Positions 1 to 6,204 are shown, numbered from the stretch's first letter. The stretch: DNA of 8,649 nucleotides from JBDTRY01 sp039931435 (GCA_039931435.1 JBDTRY010000171.1:1-8649), one strand, 5' to 3'. A program made the numbers and translations. The notes: generated from the letters alone by a model not told the origin.

Positions 1-20
1 TCGCTCACGCTCGGAATGAC
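1..20. repeat. Possible fragment of a dispersed intergenic repeat
   Basis: The window opens with tcgctcacgctcggaatgac. I recall closely similar 'cgctcgGaatgac' strings as dispersed intergenic repeats in several GC-rich environmental lineages, Acidobacteriota included. Only one edge-truncated copy is visible and no second copy was found in the window, so this rests on memory of the motif, not on repetition seen here. Confidence 0.3.
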
Positions 21-60
21 GCGTTTGCGTAGCATCGCTTGTTGAATCTCCAGAGCCGAC

Positions 61-80
61 CTCACAGGACGCCATGTGAG
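61..80 (+). other. Small hairpin upstream of pheT
   Basis: CTCACA (61-66) pairs with TGTGAG (75-80) across an 8-nt loop and is followed by TTTCATAC. It could be a weak terminator for a gene left of the window. The short stem and broken T run make this uncertain. Confidence 0.2.
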
Positions 81-160
81 TTTCATACAAGCGTCGAGCG
101 CGCCACAAACCCCAGGCAAGCTGGCTCGTTTCATGGAAACTGCTGAGCAGGGGGAGCCAC

Positions 161-191
161 ACAGGATCTCCATTCGTGGTCCTGTTACAAT
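161..191 (+). promoter_or_regulatory. pheT extended -10 promoter with adjoining hairpin
   Basis: TGTTACAAT (183-191) is an extended -10 element (TG, one base, TACAAT at 186-191). It ends 8 nt before the pheT ATG at 200, so initiation near 198 would give an almost leaderless mRNA. No good -35 is seen at 17 bp spacing. Directly upstream lies an inverted repeat: ACAGGA (161-166) pairs with TCCTGT (180-185), with CCA/TGG inside around a TTCG loop and a 3-nt bulge on the left arm. The hairpin has no T run after it. The promoter call is an inference from sequence. Confidence 0.45.
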
Positions 192-199
192 CGCGCGCC

Positions 200-2242
200 A
201 TGAAAATATCCCGTGAATGGCTGGGAGATTACGTCGATCTCACAGACCTGCGCGACGACGAGATCGCCGCCAGGCTCACTGCCATCGGCCATGCGGTGGA
301 AGCGATCGAGCAGCATCACGGCCATACCGTCTTCGAGATCGAGTTCACCACCAATCGCGTTGACGCCATGTCTCACCTCGGTCTTGCGCGGGAGTTGTCC
401 GCGGCGCTTGGCCGCGAATTGCTCACGTCCACCTACGAGACCGCCGGCGACCCATTCGACACCGGGCAGGGAACGACTTCCGTTCCGGTCGAGATCGAAG
501 CACCGGGGATGTGCGATCGATTCACCGCCGTGGAAATTCGCGAGGTTGCAGTGAAGCCCTCGGGCAACCGCGTCAGGGAGCGCCTGGAGGCAGTGGGGCT
601 CAGACCGATCAACAACATCGTCGATGCCACGAACTACGTAATGATGGCCGTGGGACATCCGCTGCATGCCTTCGATCTGGACAAGCTGCGCGGTCCGAGG
701 ATCGTTGTCCGGGCTGGGCGGGACGATGAGCGGCTGACCACTCTCGACGGCGTAAGACGGTCGATCGGCCCGGATACGGTCGTCGTCGCCGATGGGGATC
801 GTGCCGTCGGTCTTGGCGGCATCATGGGTGGCCTGGACTGCGAAATCTCCGCTGCCACCAGGAACGTCCTTCTGGAGTGCGCTCACTTCAATCCCACATT
901 CATCCGCCGCACGGCCCGGACCCTGGGCCTGAAGACGGATGCCTCCTATCGCTTCGAGCGGGGAGTGGATGCGAACGACACGATCGCTGCCATCGATCAG
1001 GCAGCCCGCCTCATCGTGGCCTCCGCTGGCGGAAGGCAACTGGCCGCCGTGGATGTCGTTGCCGAGCCAGCAACGACGAAGCCTGTGCGGCTACGAACTG
1101 CCGTTCTGGAAACGGCTAGTGCCGGAAGTGTTGGTGCAGCCTATGCCGTCGATCTCTTCACCCGCCTTGGAATGTCGCCAAAAACCACCACCGACGGAGT
1201 GGAGGTGGCCGTACCCACGTATCGAGGCGATCTGCATGAGGAGAGCGACCTTGTAGAAGAAGTGTTGCGCTTCTTCGGCTACGAGAATGTTCCGGCGGCG
1301 CTGCCGCGAGTTTCTACCGGGGATGTCCAGCACGAGCCCATGCACGCCATCGGTGAGCAGGTCCGAGACCTCCTGGTCGGATGCGGATTGTCGGAGGCTG
1401 TTACCTATTCCTTCATCAATCCCGACCATAATCGAATCTTTTCGGACGAAGCGCCGATTCTCATCGAGAACGCCCTCACGGAGAACGTGGCATCAATGCG
1501 TTTGTCCATTCTTCCGGGGCTGCTGGAGGCGGTTGCTTTCAATCGCAACTACGGCACGCGGGACGGGGCGCTGTTCGAGGTAGGGAAAATCTACCGGCGT
1601 GACTCTGCGGGAATTCAAGAGAAGGCTACCGCAGCGTTCGTCCTCTTCGGCGCTGCTCCTTCCTTTCCCGGCGACGCGCGGCGGGTTCACGATTACTTCG
1701 ACGTCAAGGGAATCGTCGAAGCGATTCTGGAACGGTTTCACGTTGCCGGCAGTTTTTCGCCGATCTCCCGCGCCTGGATCCGTCAGGGGCAGGGAAGTGA
1801 GGTCAGGTCCGGCGAGCATACGGTGGCCACCCTGGGCGTAATCGATTCCTCTGTGCTGCAACGCTTCGACACCAAAGGCGACGTGCAGTACGCCGAGATC
1901 GATCTCGATGCACTAGCCGTATCGGTAGCCGCGTGGGAAATGCATCCGGTATCCCGTTACCCTGGCGTGCCCATGGTTCTGGGGCTGCTTCATGCTCCCG
2001 ATCTCACGTACCGGCGGCTGCATGAGACCATTCAGTCGCTCGCCATTCCTCACCTGCTGGAAATCGGACTGAGGGATCGCTATGTTCCGGAAGATTCAAC
2101 TCGCGTGAAGACTACGCTGGGCATGTGGTATCAGGCGGACGGCCGCTCTCTGACCCAGGAGGAAGTTGCGGGCTTTCACGAGCGACTGAGCACGCGACTG
2201 ACCGAATTGTTGCCCGTTGAACTGCTCGGGCCCGATTTGTGA
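200..2242 (+). CDS. pheT: Phenylalanine--tRNA ligase beta subunit, short form without the tRNA-binding insert
   Basis: This is the beta chain of the cytoplasmic alpha2beta2 phenylalanyl-tRNA synthetase, which charges tRNA-Phe. The 680-residue product starts MKISREWLGDYVDL like other PheT proteins. Landmarks are TTNRVDAMSHLGLAR (51-65, B1), the B3/B4 core with INNIVDATNYV (137-147) and HPLHAFD (153-159), TDASYRFERGVD (246-257), the B5 segment ESDLVEEVLRFFGYENVP (348-365), and a C-terminal FDX-ACB/B8 domain from about residue 581 (MHPVSRYPGVPM). Family members are usually near 800 residues. The EMAP-II-like OB fold normally inserted after about residue 38 is absent: VEAIE (33-37) runs almost straight into VFEIEFTTNR. 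An in-frame GTG at 176 has AGGA at 163-166, but ATG 200 matches the conserved N terminus. pheS is not adjacent. Family assignment is secure; the clade-specific domain loss is inference. Confidence 0.96.
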   Translation: MKISREWLGDYVDLTDLRDDEIAARLTAIGHAVEAIEQHHGHTVFEIEFTTNRVDAMSHLGLARELSAALGRELLTSTYETAGDPFDTGQGTTSVPVEIEAPGMCDRFTAVEIREVAVKPSGNRVRERLEAVGLRPINNIVDATNYVMMAVGHPLHAFDLDKLRGPRIVVRAGRDDERLTTLDGVRRSIGPDTVVVADGDRAVGLGGIMGGLDCEISAATRNVLLECAHFNPTFIRRTARTLGLKTDASYRFERGVDANDTIAAIDQAARLIVASAGGRQLAAVDVVAEPATTKPVRLRTAVLETASAGSVGAAYAVDLFTRLGMSPKTTTDGVEVAVPTYRGDLHEESDLVEEVLRFFGYENVPAALPRVSTGDVQHEPMHAIGEQVRDLLVGCGLSEAVTYSFINPDHNRIFSDEAPILIENALTENVASMRLSILPGLLEAVAFNRNYGTRDGALFEVGKIYRRDSAGIQEKATAAFVLFGAAPSFPGDARRVHDYFDVKGIVEAILERFHVAGSFSPISRAWIRQGQGSEVRSGEHTVATLGVIDSSVLQRFDTKGDVQYAEIDLDALAVSVAAWEMHPVSRYPGVPMVLGLLHAPDLTYRRLHETIQSLAIPHLLEIGLRDRYVPEDSTRVKTTLGMWYQADGRSLTQEEVAGFHERLSTRLTELLPVELLGPDL

Positions 2243-2267
2243 GACAGCCAGAAGGCAGTGATCACAC

Positions 2268-2272
2268 AGGAG
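2268..2272 (+). promoter_or_regulatory. Shine-Dalgarno site fixing the ZapB-like start
   Basis: AGGAG lies 5 nt before GTG 2278. This selects that GTG over the in-frame GTG at 2239, which overlaps the pheT stop and has no such site. Confidence 0.7.
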
Positions 2273-2277
2273 ATGTT

Positions 2278-2598
2278 GTGAAAAAAGGCAAGGATGGGCA
2301 GCAGATTCTACTTTCCGGGACCGCAGAAGAGGAGATGCTGGCCCGTCTGAGTGAGAGGGTGGATCGCGCTGTCGAATCGATTCAGCAGCTTCGAAAGGAG
2401 CGGGACGAGCTGAAAAGTCGTCTGTCCGGTGCGGAAGAGAAGCTGCGTAATGTCGAGGGCCACTCGGGGCAATTGCACGTGATGAAGTCCGAGAACGAAA
2501 AGCATCGGGTGGAGCGTGAAGAGATCCGAAGCAGGATCGAGCGCGTCCTGGGCACCCTGGAGAACATCGAGGAGTCGGCTGTATCTGAAGTGGAGTGA
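2278..2598 (+). CDS. Small coiled-coil protein, ZapB-like
   Basis: The 106-residue product (VKKGKDGQQILLSG...) is highly charged and almost entirely predicted helix. Heptad-like spacing of Leu, Ile and Val runs from about residue 15 to 100 (LARLSERVDRAVESIQQL, then IRSRIERVLGTLENIEE). It has no signal peptide or membrane segment. It starts 36 nt after the pheT stop with its own Shine-Dalgarno site, so it is probably co-transcribed with pheT. Short coiled-coil proteins annotated as cell-division protein ZapB often sit beside pheT, commonly with zapA, in other bacteria. Here a minus-strand tRNA follows instead and no zapA is seen. The coding call is firm. The Z-ring role is inferred from size, coiled coil and neighbourhood; any small coiled-coil protein would look similar. 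Confidence 0.8.
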   Translation: MKKGKDGQQILLSGTAEEEMLARLSERVDRAVESIQQLRKERDELKSRLSGAEEKLRNVEGHSGQLHVMKSENEKHRVEREEIRSRIERVLGTLENIEESAVSEVE

Positions 2599-2663
2599 CG
2601 GTGTTTTTCGGCCGCGTTGCAATCAGGACCGGAGACCGCTCGTCGGGTGAGGTTGGGCTTGAT

Positions 2664-2750
<87 letters not shown>

Positions 2751-2763
2751 GTAAAGCCGGGCG

Positions 2764-2792
2764 ATTCTAGAAGTCACTTCCGTCAATGTCAA
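2764..2792 (-). promoter_or_regulatory. Strong sigma70-type promoter of tRNA-Leu
   Basis: Read on the minus strand, TTGACA (2792-2787) is followed after exactly 17 bp by TAGAAT (2769-2764). This gives a perfect consensus -35, a near-consensus -10 and optimal spacing. Initiation is predicted near 2757, about 7 nt before the tRNA 5' end at 2750. It is the best promoter in the window and fits a stable-RNA gene. Confidence 0.8.
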
Positions 2793-2802
2793 TCGAGCGA
2801 GC

Positions 2803-2808
2803 TTTAAT
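2803..2808 (+). promoter_or_regulatory. Candidate -10 element of pgsA
   Basis: TTTAAT matches the TATAAT consensus at 5 of 6 bases and lies 7 nt before ATG 2816, predicting initiation at or next to the start codon. No convincing -35 is present at 16-19 bp spacing, since that stretch is shared with the tRNA promoter on the other strand. This is an inference. Confidence 0.4.
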
Positions 2809-2815
2809 TCCGACA

Positions 2816-3505
2816 ATGCTTCCCACGCCCTCGCAAAACGACTATTCTGAGCCGGAGATCGTGGTGCCAGAGCCGGCGGCAAATCCGACCCTTCCTGAGC
2901 CGATCGCGGCCCAGCAGCAATCGCCGCTGTCCGGCAGCGAGCTCGCGCCCAGCCGTGAGATCTGGAACCTCCCGAACTCGCTGACGCTGCTCAGAATCTT
3001 TCTCGTTCCTTTTCTGGTGGTCGTCCTTCTCACGAAATTCGAGGGACGGGAGTACGCCGGTCTGGCGATTTTCCTGGTGGCCGCGGTTACCGATCTGCTG
3101 GACGGCTATTTCGCCCGGCGATTCAAGAAGGTCACGCGTCTGGGCATTCTGCTCGATCCCATCGCCGACAAGCTGCTCATTTCCGCGGCACTGATTTCCA
3201 TGGTCGAAATCGGGCTGGCTCCGGCCTGGATGGTGGTGATTATTATCGGCCGTGAATTCGCGGTGTCGGGGCTCCGTTCGATCGGAGCCCAGGCGGGAGT
3301 TCTCATTCCCGCGTCTCCGCTCGGGAAAGGGAAAACCGTGTCGCAAGTCATTGCCATCGCCCTGCTTATTCTCGGCTATGAGCTCGGGGAGTTCATGTTC
3401 GTCGGGAGGGTGGCGCTCTGGGTGGTGGTTATTCTGGCGCTGGCTTCGGGAGTGGACTACTTCGTGAAGTTCTATCGCGCCATCCTCGGTAGCGGGCAGA
3501 ACTGA
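2816..3505 (+). CDS. pgsA: CDP-diacylglycerol--glycerol-3-phosphate 3-phosphatidyltransferase
   Basis: This inner-membrane CDP-alcohol phosphotransferase transfers phosphatidate from CDP-diacylglycerol to glycerol-3-phosphate, making phosphatidylglycerol phosphate, the precursor of phosphatidylglycerol and cardiolipin. The complete family signature D-xx-DG-xx-AR-x8-G-xxx-D-xxx-D is present (D93, D96, G97, A100, R101, G110, D114, D118, numbered from ATG 2816). NLPNSLTLLRIFLVPF (51-66) is the usual first membrane segment, and several hydrophobic helices follow up to about residue 220. IGREFAVSGLR (144-154) supports PgsA over phosphatidylserine or cardiolipin synthase. A Pro/Glu-rich extension of about 50 residues precedes the conserved part. 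ATG 2786 is also in frame but overlaps the tRNA -35 box and lies upstream of the candidate -10. GTG 2864, with GGAG upstream, would also be possible. Function is secure, the exact start less so. Confidence 0.93.
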   Translation: MLPTPSQNDYSEPEIVVPEPAANPTLPEPIAAQQQSPLSGSELAPSREIWNLPNSLTLLRIFLVPFLVVVLLTKFEGREYAGLAIFLVAAVTDLLDGYFARRFKKVTRLGILLDPIADKLLISAALISMVEIGLAPAWMVVIIIGREFAVSGLRSIGAQAGVLIPASPLGKGKTVSQVIAIALLILGYELGEFMFVGRVALWVVVILALASGVDYFVKFYRAILGSGQN

Positions 3506-3514
3506 TCAAAAAGA

Positions 3515-3540
3515 AGAGGGCACTGCGCGCAGTGCCCTCT
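3515..3540. terminator. Intrinsic terminator hairpin between convergent pgsA and rsmI
   Basis: A perfect 26-bp palindrome can form an 11-bp stem (AGAGGGCACTG / CAGTGCCCTCT) with a CGCG loop. Read on the minus strand, TCTTTTTGA follows, giving a good U tract to stop rsmI transcription about 95 nt past its stop. Read on the plus strand it begins 10 nt after the pgsA stop but is followed only by CGATTATG. Termination of pgsA is therefore plausible but weaker. Confidence 0.8.
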
Positions 3541-3604
3541 CGATTATGACCACTCCGACGGAGGCAGCCCGGGGGGAAGCCTGCCATCGGCCGTGCAGTG
3601 TAGG

Positions 3605-3621
3605 GCGGCCGACTCGGCCGC
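3605..3621. other. GC-rich hairpin just past the rsmI stop
   Basis: GCGGCCG (3605-3611) and CGGCCGC (3615-3621) form a 7-bp stem with an ACT loop, 14 nt downstream of the rsmI stop on the minus strand. There is no T run on either side, so it is not an obvious intrinsic terminator. It may protect the mRNA end. Confidence 0.35.
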
Positions 3622-3634
3622 ACCGGTTAAAACA

Positions 3635-4477
3635 TCATGAACCGGGCTTCTCTTCCTCCTGAAGAACCAGATCGTAGAGTTCGTTTTTCCGCCTTCCGTG
3701 GCGCTCTGCCAGGAGCTTCAAGGCCTCTCCACGGCTCAGTCCTCCCTGAACCAGCTCCCTGAATTCGGCAAGGATCACGCCTGGGACGAGGTGCGTCTGT
3801 CGAGCCTCCGGCGCGGCGAAAACAATTGTGATTTCGCCTTTGATCTCTCTTGTGCTCAGCTCCGTGATGGCCGCATCGAGACTGAGGTGCATCAGTTCCT
3901 CGTGCAATTTGGTCATCTCCCGGGCAACGGTGACTTCGACGTTCCCGAGGACCGAGCGCGCATCTGTCAGTGAGGCCACGAGACGTTGCGGCGATTCGTA
4001 GACGATTCCTGTCATCGTCGACTCGGCCAGCCGACGATAGAAAGTCAACCGCTCGCCGTGGCGATGAGGTGCGAATCCCCAAAAGGCAAAAGGGATTGGT
4101 GCGATTCCGCTGGCCACAAGCGCCAGCGCAGCGGCGAACGGTCCCGGGATGGGTTCGACCGTGATCCGTCGTTCGCGGGCCCGGCGGACGAGAAGGTATC
4201 CGGGATCAGAGAGCACCGGCATGCCGGCGTCGCTGACCAGACCAACTGTCTCTCCGAATGCCACGCGATCCAGAACGCCGTCCGCCTTCGATTGCTCGTT
4301 ATGCTCATGGAAGCTCTCGACTTTCACGGAGACGCTGAAATGAGAAAGCAGCTTGCGGGTGTGTCGCGTGTCTTCGCAGAGAAGCAGGGAACAGGATCGC
4401 AGCGCATCCAGGGCTCGGGGAGAGAGGTCCTGCAGATTTCCGAGAGGCGTCCCGATGAGGAGGAGCTTTCCCGGCAT
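3635..4477 (-). CDS. rsmI: 16S rRNA (cytidine1402-2'-O)-methyltransferase
   Basis: RsmI uses S-adenosylmethionine to 2'-O-methylate C1402 of 16S rRNA in the P site. The 280-residue protein has the typical tetrapyrrole-methylase-like fold: GTPLGNL (9-15), EDTR (35-38), HEHNE (57-61), VSDAGMPVLSDPG (81-93), PGPFA (111-115), YESPQR (160-165) and AREMTK (185-190). A C-terminal helical/winged-helix part follows from about residue 232 (LSRGEALKLLAERHGRRKNELY). In the SDAG loop, Met replaces the more usual Thr of SDAGTP. ATG 4477 gives an N terminus aligned with the family; longer in-frame extensions upstream are not conserved. No Shine-Dalgarno site is evident. TACGCT ends 6 nt before the ATG and could be a weak -10. 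The gene is convergent with pgsA and divergent from the Hpt gene. Confidence 0.95.
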   Translation of the reverse strand: MPGKLLLIGTPLGNLQDLSPRALDALRSCSLLLCEDTRHTRKLLSHFSVSVKVESFHEHNEQSKADGVLDRVAFGETVGLVSDAGMPVLSDPGYLLVRRARERRITVEPIPGPFAAALALVASGIAPIPFAFWGFAPHRHGERLTFYRRLAESTMTGIVYESPQRLVASLTDARSVLGNVEVTVAREMTKLHEELMHLSLDAAITELSTREIKGEITIVFAAPEARQTHLVPGVILAEFRELVQGGLSRGEALKLLAERHGRRKNELYDLVLQEEEKPGS

Positions 4478-4581
4478 CGAGCAAGCGTAGCGTAGATCGC
4501 GTTCCCTGTCGCGCGGGGAGCCGGAGACTGTCTTACCTCTGGCATCCTGCACGGAGTGTCTCAAGCAGACGGCCCTGCCCC

Positions 4582-4590
4582 TGCTATCCT
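4582..4590 (+). promoter_or_regulatory. Possible extended -10 promoter for the Hpt gene
   Basis: TGCTATCCT is an extended -10-like element (TG, one base, TATCCT at 4585-4590) in the rsmI/Hpt divergent spacer. No clear -35 precedes it. Initiation near 4597 would leave a leader of about 75 nt. Confidence 0.25.
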
Positions 4591-4657
4591 GCGCCTGATT
4601 CATGTGCCGAGGCAGGGGTGGGCGAGGGCAATGGCACTTTTCATGCTGAGACCGCTG

Positions 4658-4665
4658 AAGGGGAG
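4658..4665 (+). promoter_or_regulatory. Shine-Dalgarno site deciding the Hpt gene start
   Basis: AAGGGGAG is followed after 6 nt by GTG 4672. This favours that start over the in-frame GTG at 4618, which lacks a properly spaced site and would only add an unconserved 18-residue extension. Confidence 0.7.
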
Positions 4666-4671
4666 CCTTCC

Positions 4672-5022
4672 GTGACAGGATTTGCCAAAGACGAATTGCA
4701 CGAACTGCAGGCGGATTATCTCGATGATCTGGCTGCAAAGCTGAAACTGATGCGCGAGCACGCGGAGGCTCTGGCCGTCCGGGGCCGGTTCCGGACCTCG
4801 TTTCCGGTCCTGCTCTTCCTCACGCATCAGATCAAGGGTTCGGGTGGATCGCTGGGATTCCCGCAGGTCAGCGAGATTGCCAAACGGATGAGCGCGGAGC
4901 TAAACAGTTTTCTGGAGGCGGACGATCCGCCGAAGCCGTCCGATCTGGCGGAATCCGTGACCCTGCTCGCCGCCGAACTCGATCGAGCGCTCCTCGTGGC
5001 TCGCGAACAGATCAGCTCGTAA
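4672..5022 (+). CDS. Stand-alone Hpt (histidine phosphotransfer) domain protein
   Basis: The 116-residue soluble protein is close to a bare Hpt domain. Such proteins relay phosphate between response-regulator receiver domains in multistep phosphorelays. The core HQIKGSGGSLGF (52-63) fits the Hpt motif HxxKGS(G), making H52 the likely phosphorylated residue and K55/G56 the conserved partners. Flanking amphipathic helices (for example ELHELQADYLDDLAAKLKLM and VSEIAKRMSAEL) complete the four-helix bundle. No kinase, receiver or other domain is attached, and no two-component gene is visible in the window, so its partners are unknown. The promoter region is shared with divergent rsmI. A 14-codon upstream reading frame ends in a GTGA overlap with this start. 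Domain call is good; pathway unknown. Confidence 0.85.
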   Translation: MTGFAKDELHELQADYLDDLAAKLKLMREHAEALAVRGRFRTSFPVLLFLTHQIKGSGGSLGFPQVSEIAKRMSAELNSFLEADDPPKPSDLAESVTLLAAELDRALLVAREQISS

Positions 5023-5334
5023 AGGATACAGTCGGTTCGATCGGTCGTGGCGCTCGCGAGATCAAGGCCGTCGAGGTCGTTCAAAACGATCCGTCGGGCG
5101 AGGCAGTTGGTCCCGGGGCACTGCTGAGAGTTCTATCCCTGCTCGTGTCAGGCGGCCTCTCGGGAGCCTTAAGGAAGGCGCGGTACTCCAATCCGCAACG
5201 CCACGGGTTTCGTTAGATGAAGTGCCATCGACAGGCCCGGAAGAATGAATCGCAGCGCCTCGTCCTGCCACGAAGGTATTCACAGGAATCGGTGGACAAG
5301 CTCCTGGGAGAGAGGCAGCGGTCAACGCCGTTCG
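5023..5334. other. Gene-poor gap between the Hpt gene and the CPBP protease gene
   Basis: These 312 bases separate the convergent ends of the Hpt gene and the minus-strand protease gene. One plus frame stays open from inside the Hpt gene to TAG 5214-5216, but it has no ATG, GTG or TTG start near the Hpt end and no recognisable sequence. A minus-strand 87-codon frame with a TTG start (5325) looks like chance GC-rich reading. No RNA gene, terminator with a T tract, or repeat was recognised. Confidence 0.5.
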
Positions 5335-5349
5335 TCAGGTCGCCTGACG
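5333..5349 (-). other. Hairpin overlapping the protease stop codon
   Basis: CGTCAGG (5333-5339) and CCTGACG (5343-5349) form a 7-bp stem with a TCG loop that includes the protease stop codon (5335-5337). No T run follows on the minus strand, so it is at most a weak or factor-assisted transcript end. Confidence 0.3.
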
Positions 5350-6159
5350 CGATCGCCGGCGATGGATCAGCCAGAATCCCAGGGTCGCAAGACCCATGGT
5401 ACTGAAATAGCCTATGGCACCAGCCACCTGTGAGGTTGACCGCGAAGATTCTGCAACCAGAATCCTCCAGAGACCGGGGTATTGCTTGTCTCCTAACGCC
5501 CAGGCACCAAGATTCCATGCCGCGTGAAGACCGATCGGTACGGCCAGACCTCTTGTGGCGATGGCGGCCATGCCGAACAGGATTGAACCCATGCCAGTGC
5601 CCAGCAGTGCAGTGATCCACGGAACCCCTCCCACGACATGATAGATGGCGAATGCCAACGCGACGGTCGCTTGCGCGATCCATAGTCCATAGGAAGCGTC
5701 GAGCCTTCGGAGTGGGTAGCCACGGAACCCCAGTTCCTCCATGGCTGCAAGCGGAACGAAGCTGCAACAAGCCGCCAGAAGGGCGGCAGACCCAACCTCT
5801 GGAACTCTCTCCAGTGATACCTGCCCACCAAGTATCCTGAGAATTGCATAGTGCAGAGCAATCAATACCAGGCCACATCCCATGCCCAGCATGAATCGGG
5901 CGACGGAGGATGGGCGAAGAGCAAGGCCGATATCCCTCAGGGTCCATTCGGTCTTTCGAAGAATCATCCAGCTGAGCAGCAGCGTTCCGGCGGTAACGAT
6001 GACCCCGAGAAAGCTCCCTTTCCATGGTCCTGGAACGGCGGCCGATACGGGCTTGGTTAGTACGACCAGGACGGCAAACCCGATCCAGAAGATCGCAACG
6101 CTCTTCCATGCCGGCGAGCGGAAGTTGGAAAGAAAATGCCGTGTGTGGGCAATCAGCAT
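5335..6159 (-). CDS. CPBP (CAAX/Abi-type) intramembrane metalloprotease
   Basis: This 274-residue polytopic membrane protein carries all three signatures of the Rce1/CPBP glutamic-type protease family. MEELGFRGYPL (140-150) gives EExxxR (E141, E142, R146), FAIYH (170-174) gives FxxxH, and HAAWN (212-216) gives HxxxN. Hydrophobic stretches at about 18-37, 50-66, 89-110, 124-140, 160-177, 180-200 and 245-265 suggest seven or so membrane segments with the active-site residues inside the bilayer. The C terminus is Arg-rich (HRRRSRQAT). Eukaryotic Rce1 trims CAAX proteins; bacterial members serve varied and mostly unknown roles, including bacteriocin self-immunity. No prenylation or bacteriocin gene is visible here to narrow this. 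ATG 6159 is the only early start, with no clear Shine-Dalgarno site. The same-strand 389-codon overlapping frame is rejected as a shadow. Confidence 0.88.
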   Translation of the reverse strand: MLIAHTRHFLSNFRSPAWKSVAIFWIGFAVLVVLTKPVSAAVPGPWKGSFLGVIVTAGTLLLSWMILRKTEWTLRDIGLALRPSSVARFMLGMGCGLVLIALHYAILRILGGQVSLERVPEVGSAALLAACCSFVPLAAMEELGFRGYPLRRLDASYGLWIAQATVALAFAIYHVVGGVPWITALLGTGMGSILFGMAAIATRGLAVPIGLHAAWNLGAWALGDKQYPGLWRILVAESSRSTSQVAGAIGYFSTMGLATLGFWLIHRRRSRQAT

Positions 6160-6204
6160 GTGAGAGCTCGATTGTTTGGCAATTTTGATGATAGCGGAAT
6201 AACG

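Noticed and set aside
133..213. 27-codon frame upstream of and overlapping the pheT start, tested as a leader peptide
   Set aside because: It has no run of Phe codons and no terminator with a U tract, so it does not fit a pheS/pheT attenuator.
185..1039. 284-codon minus-strand frame opposite pheT
   Set aside because: No recognisable domain, and fully overlapped by a secure pheT.
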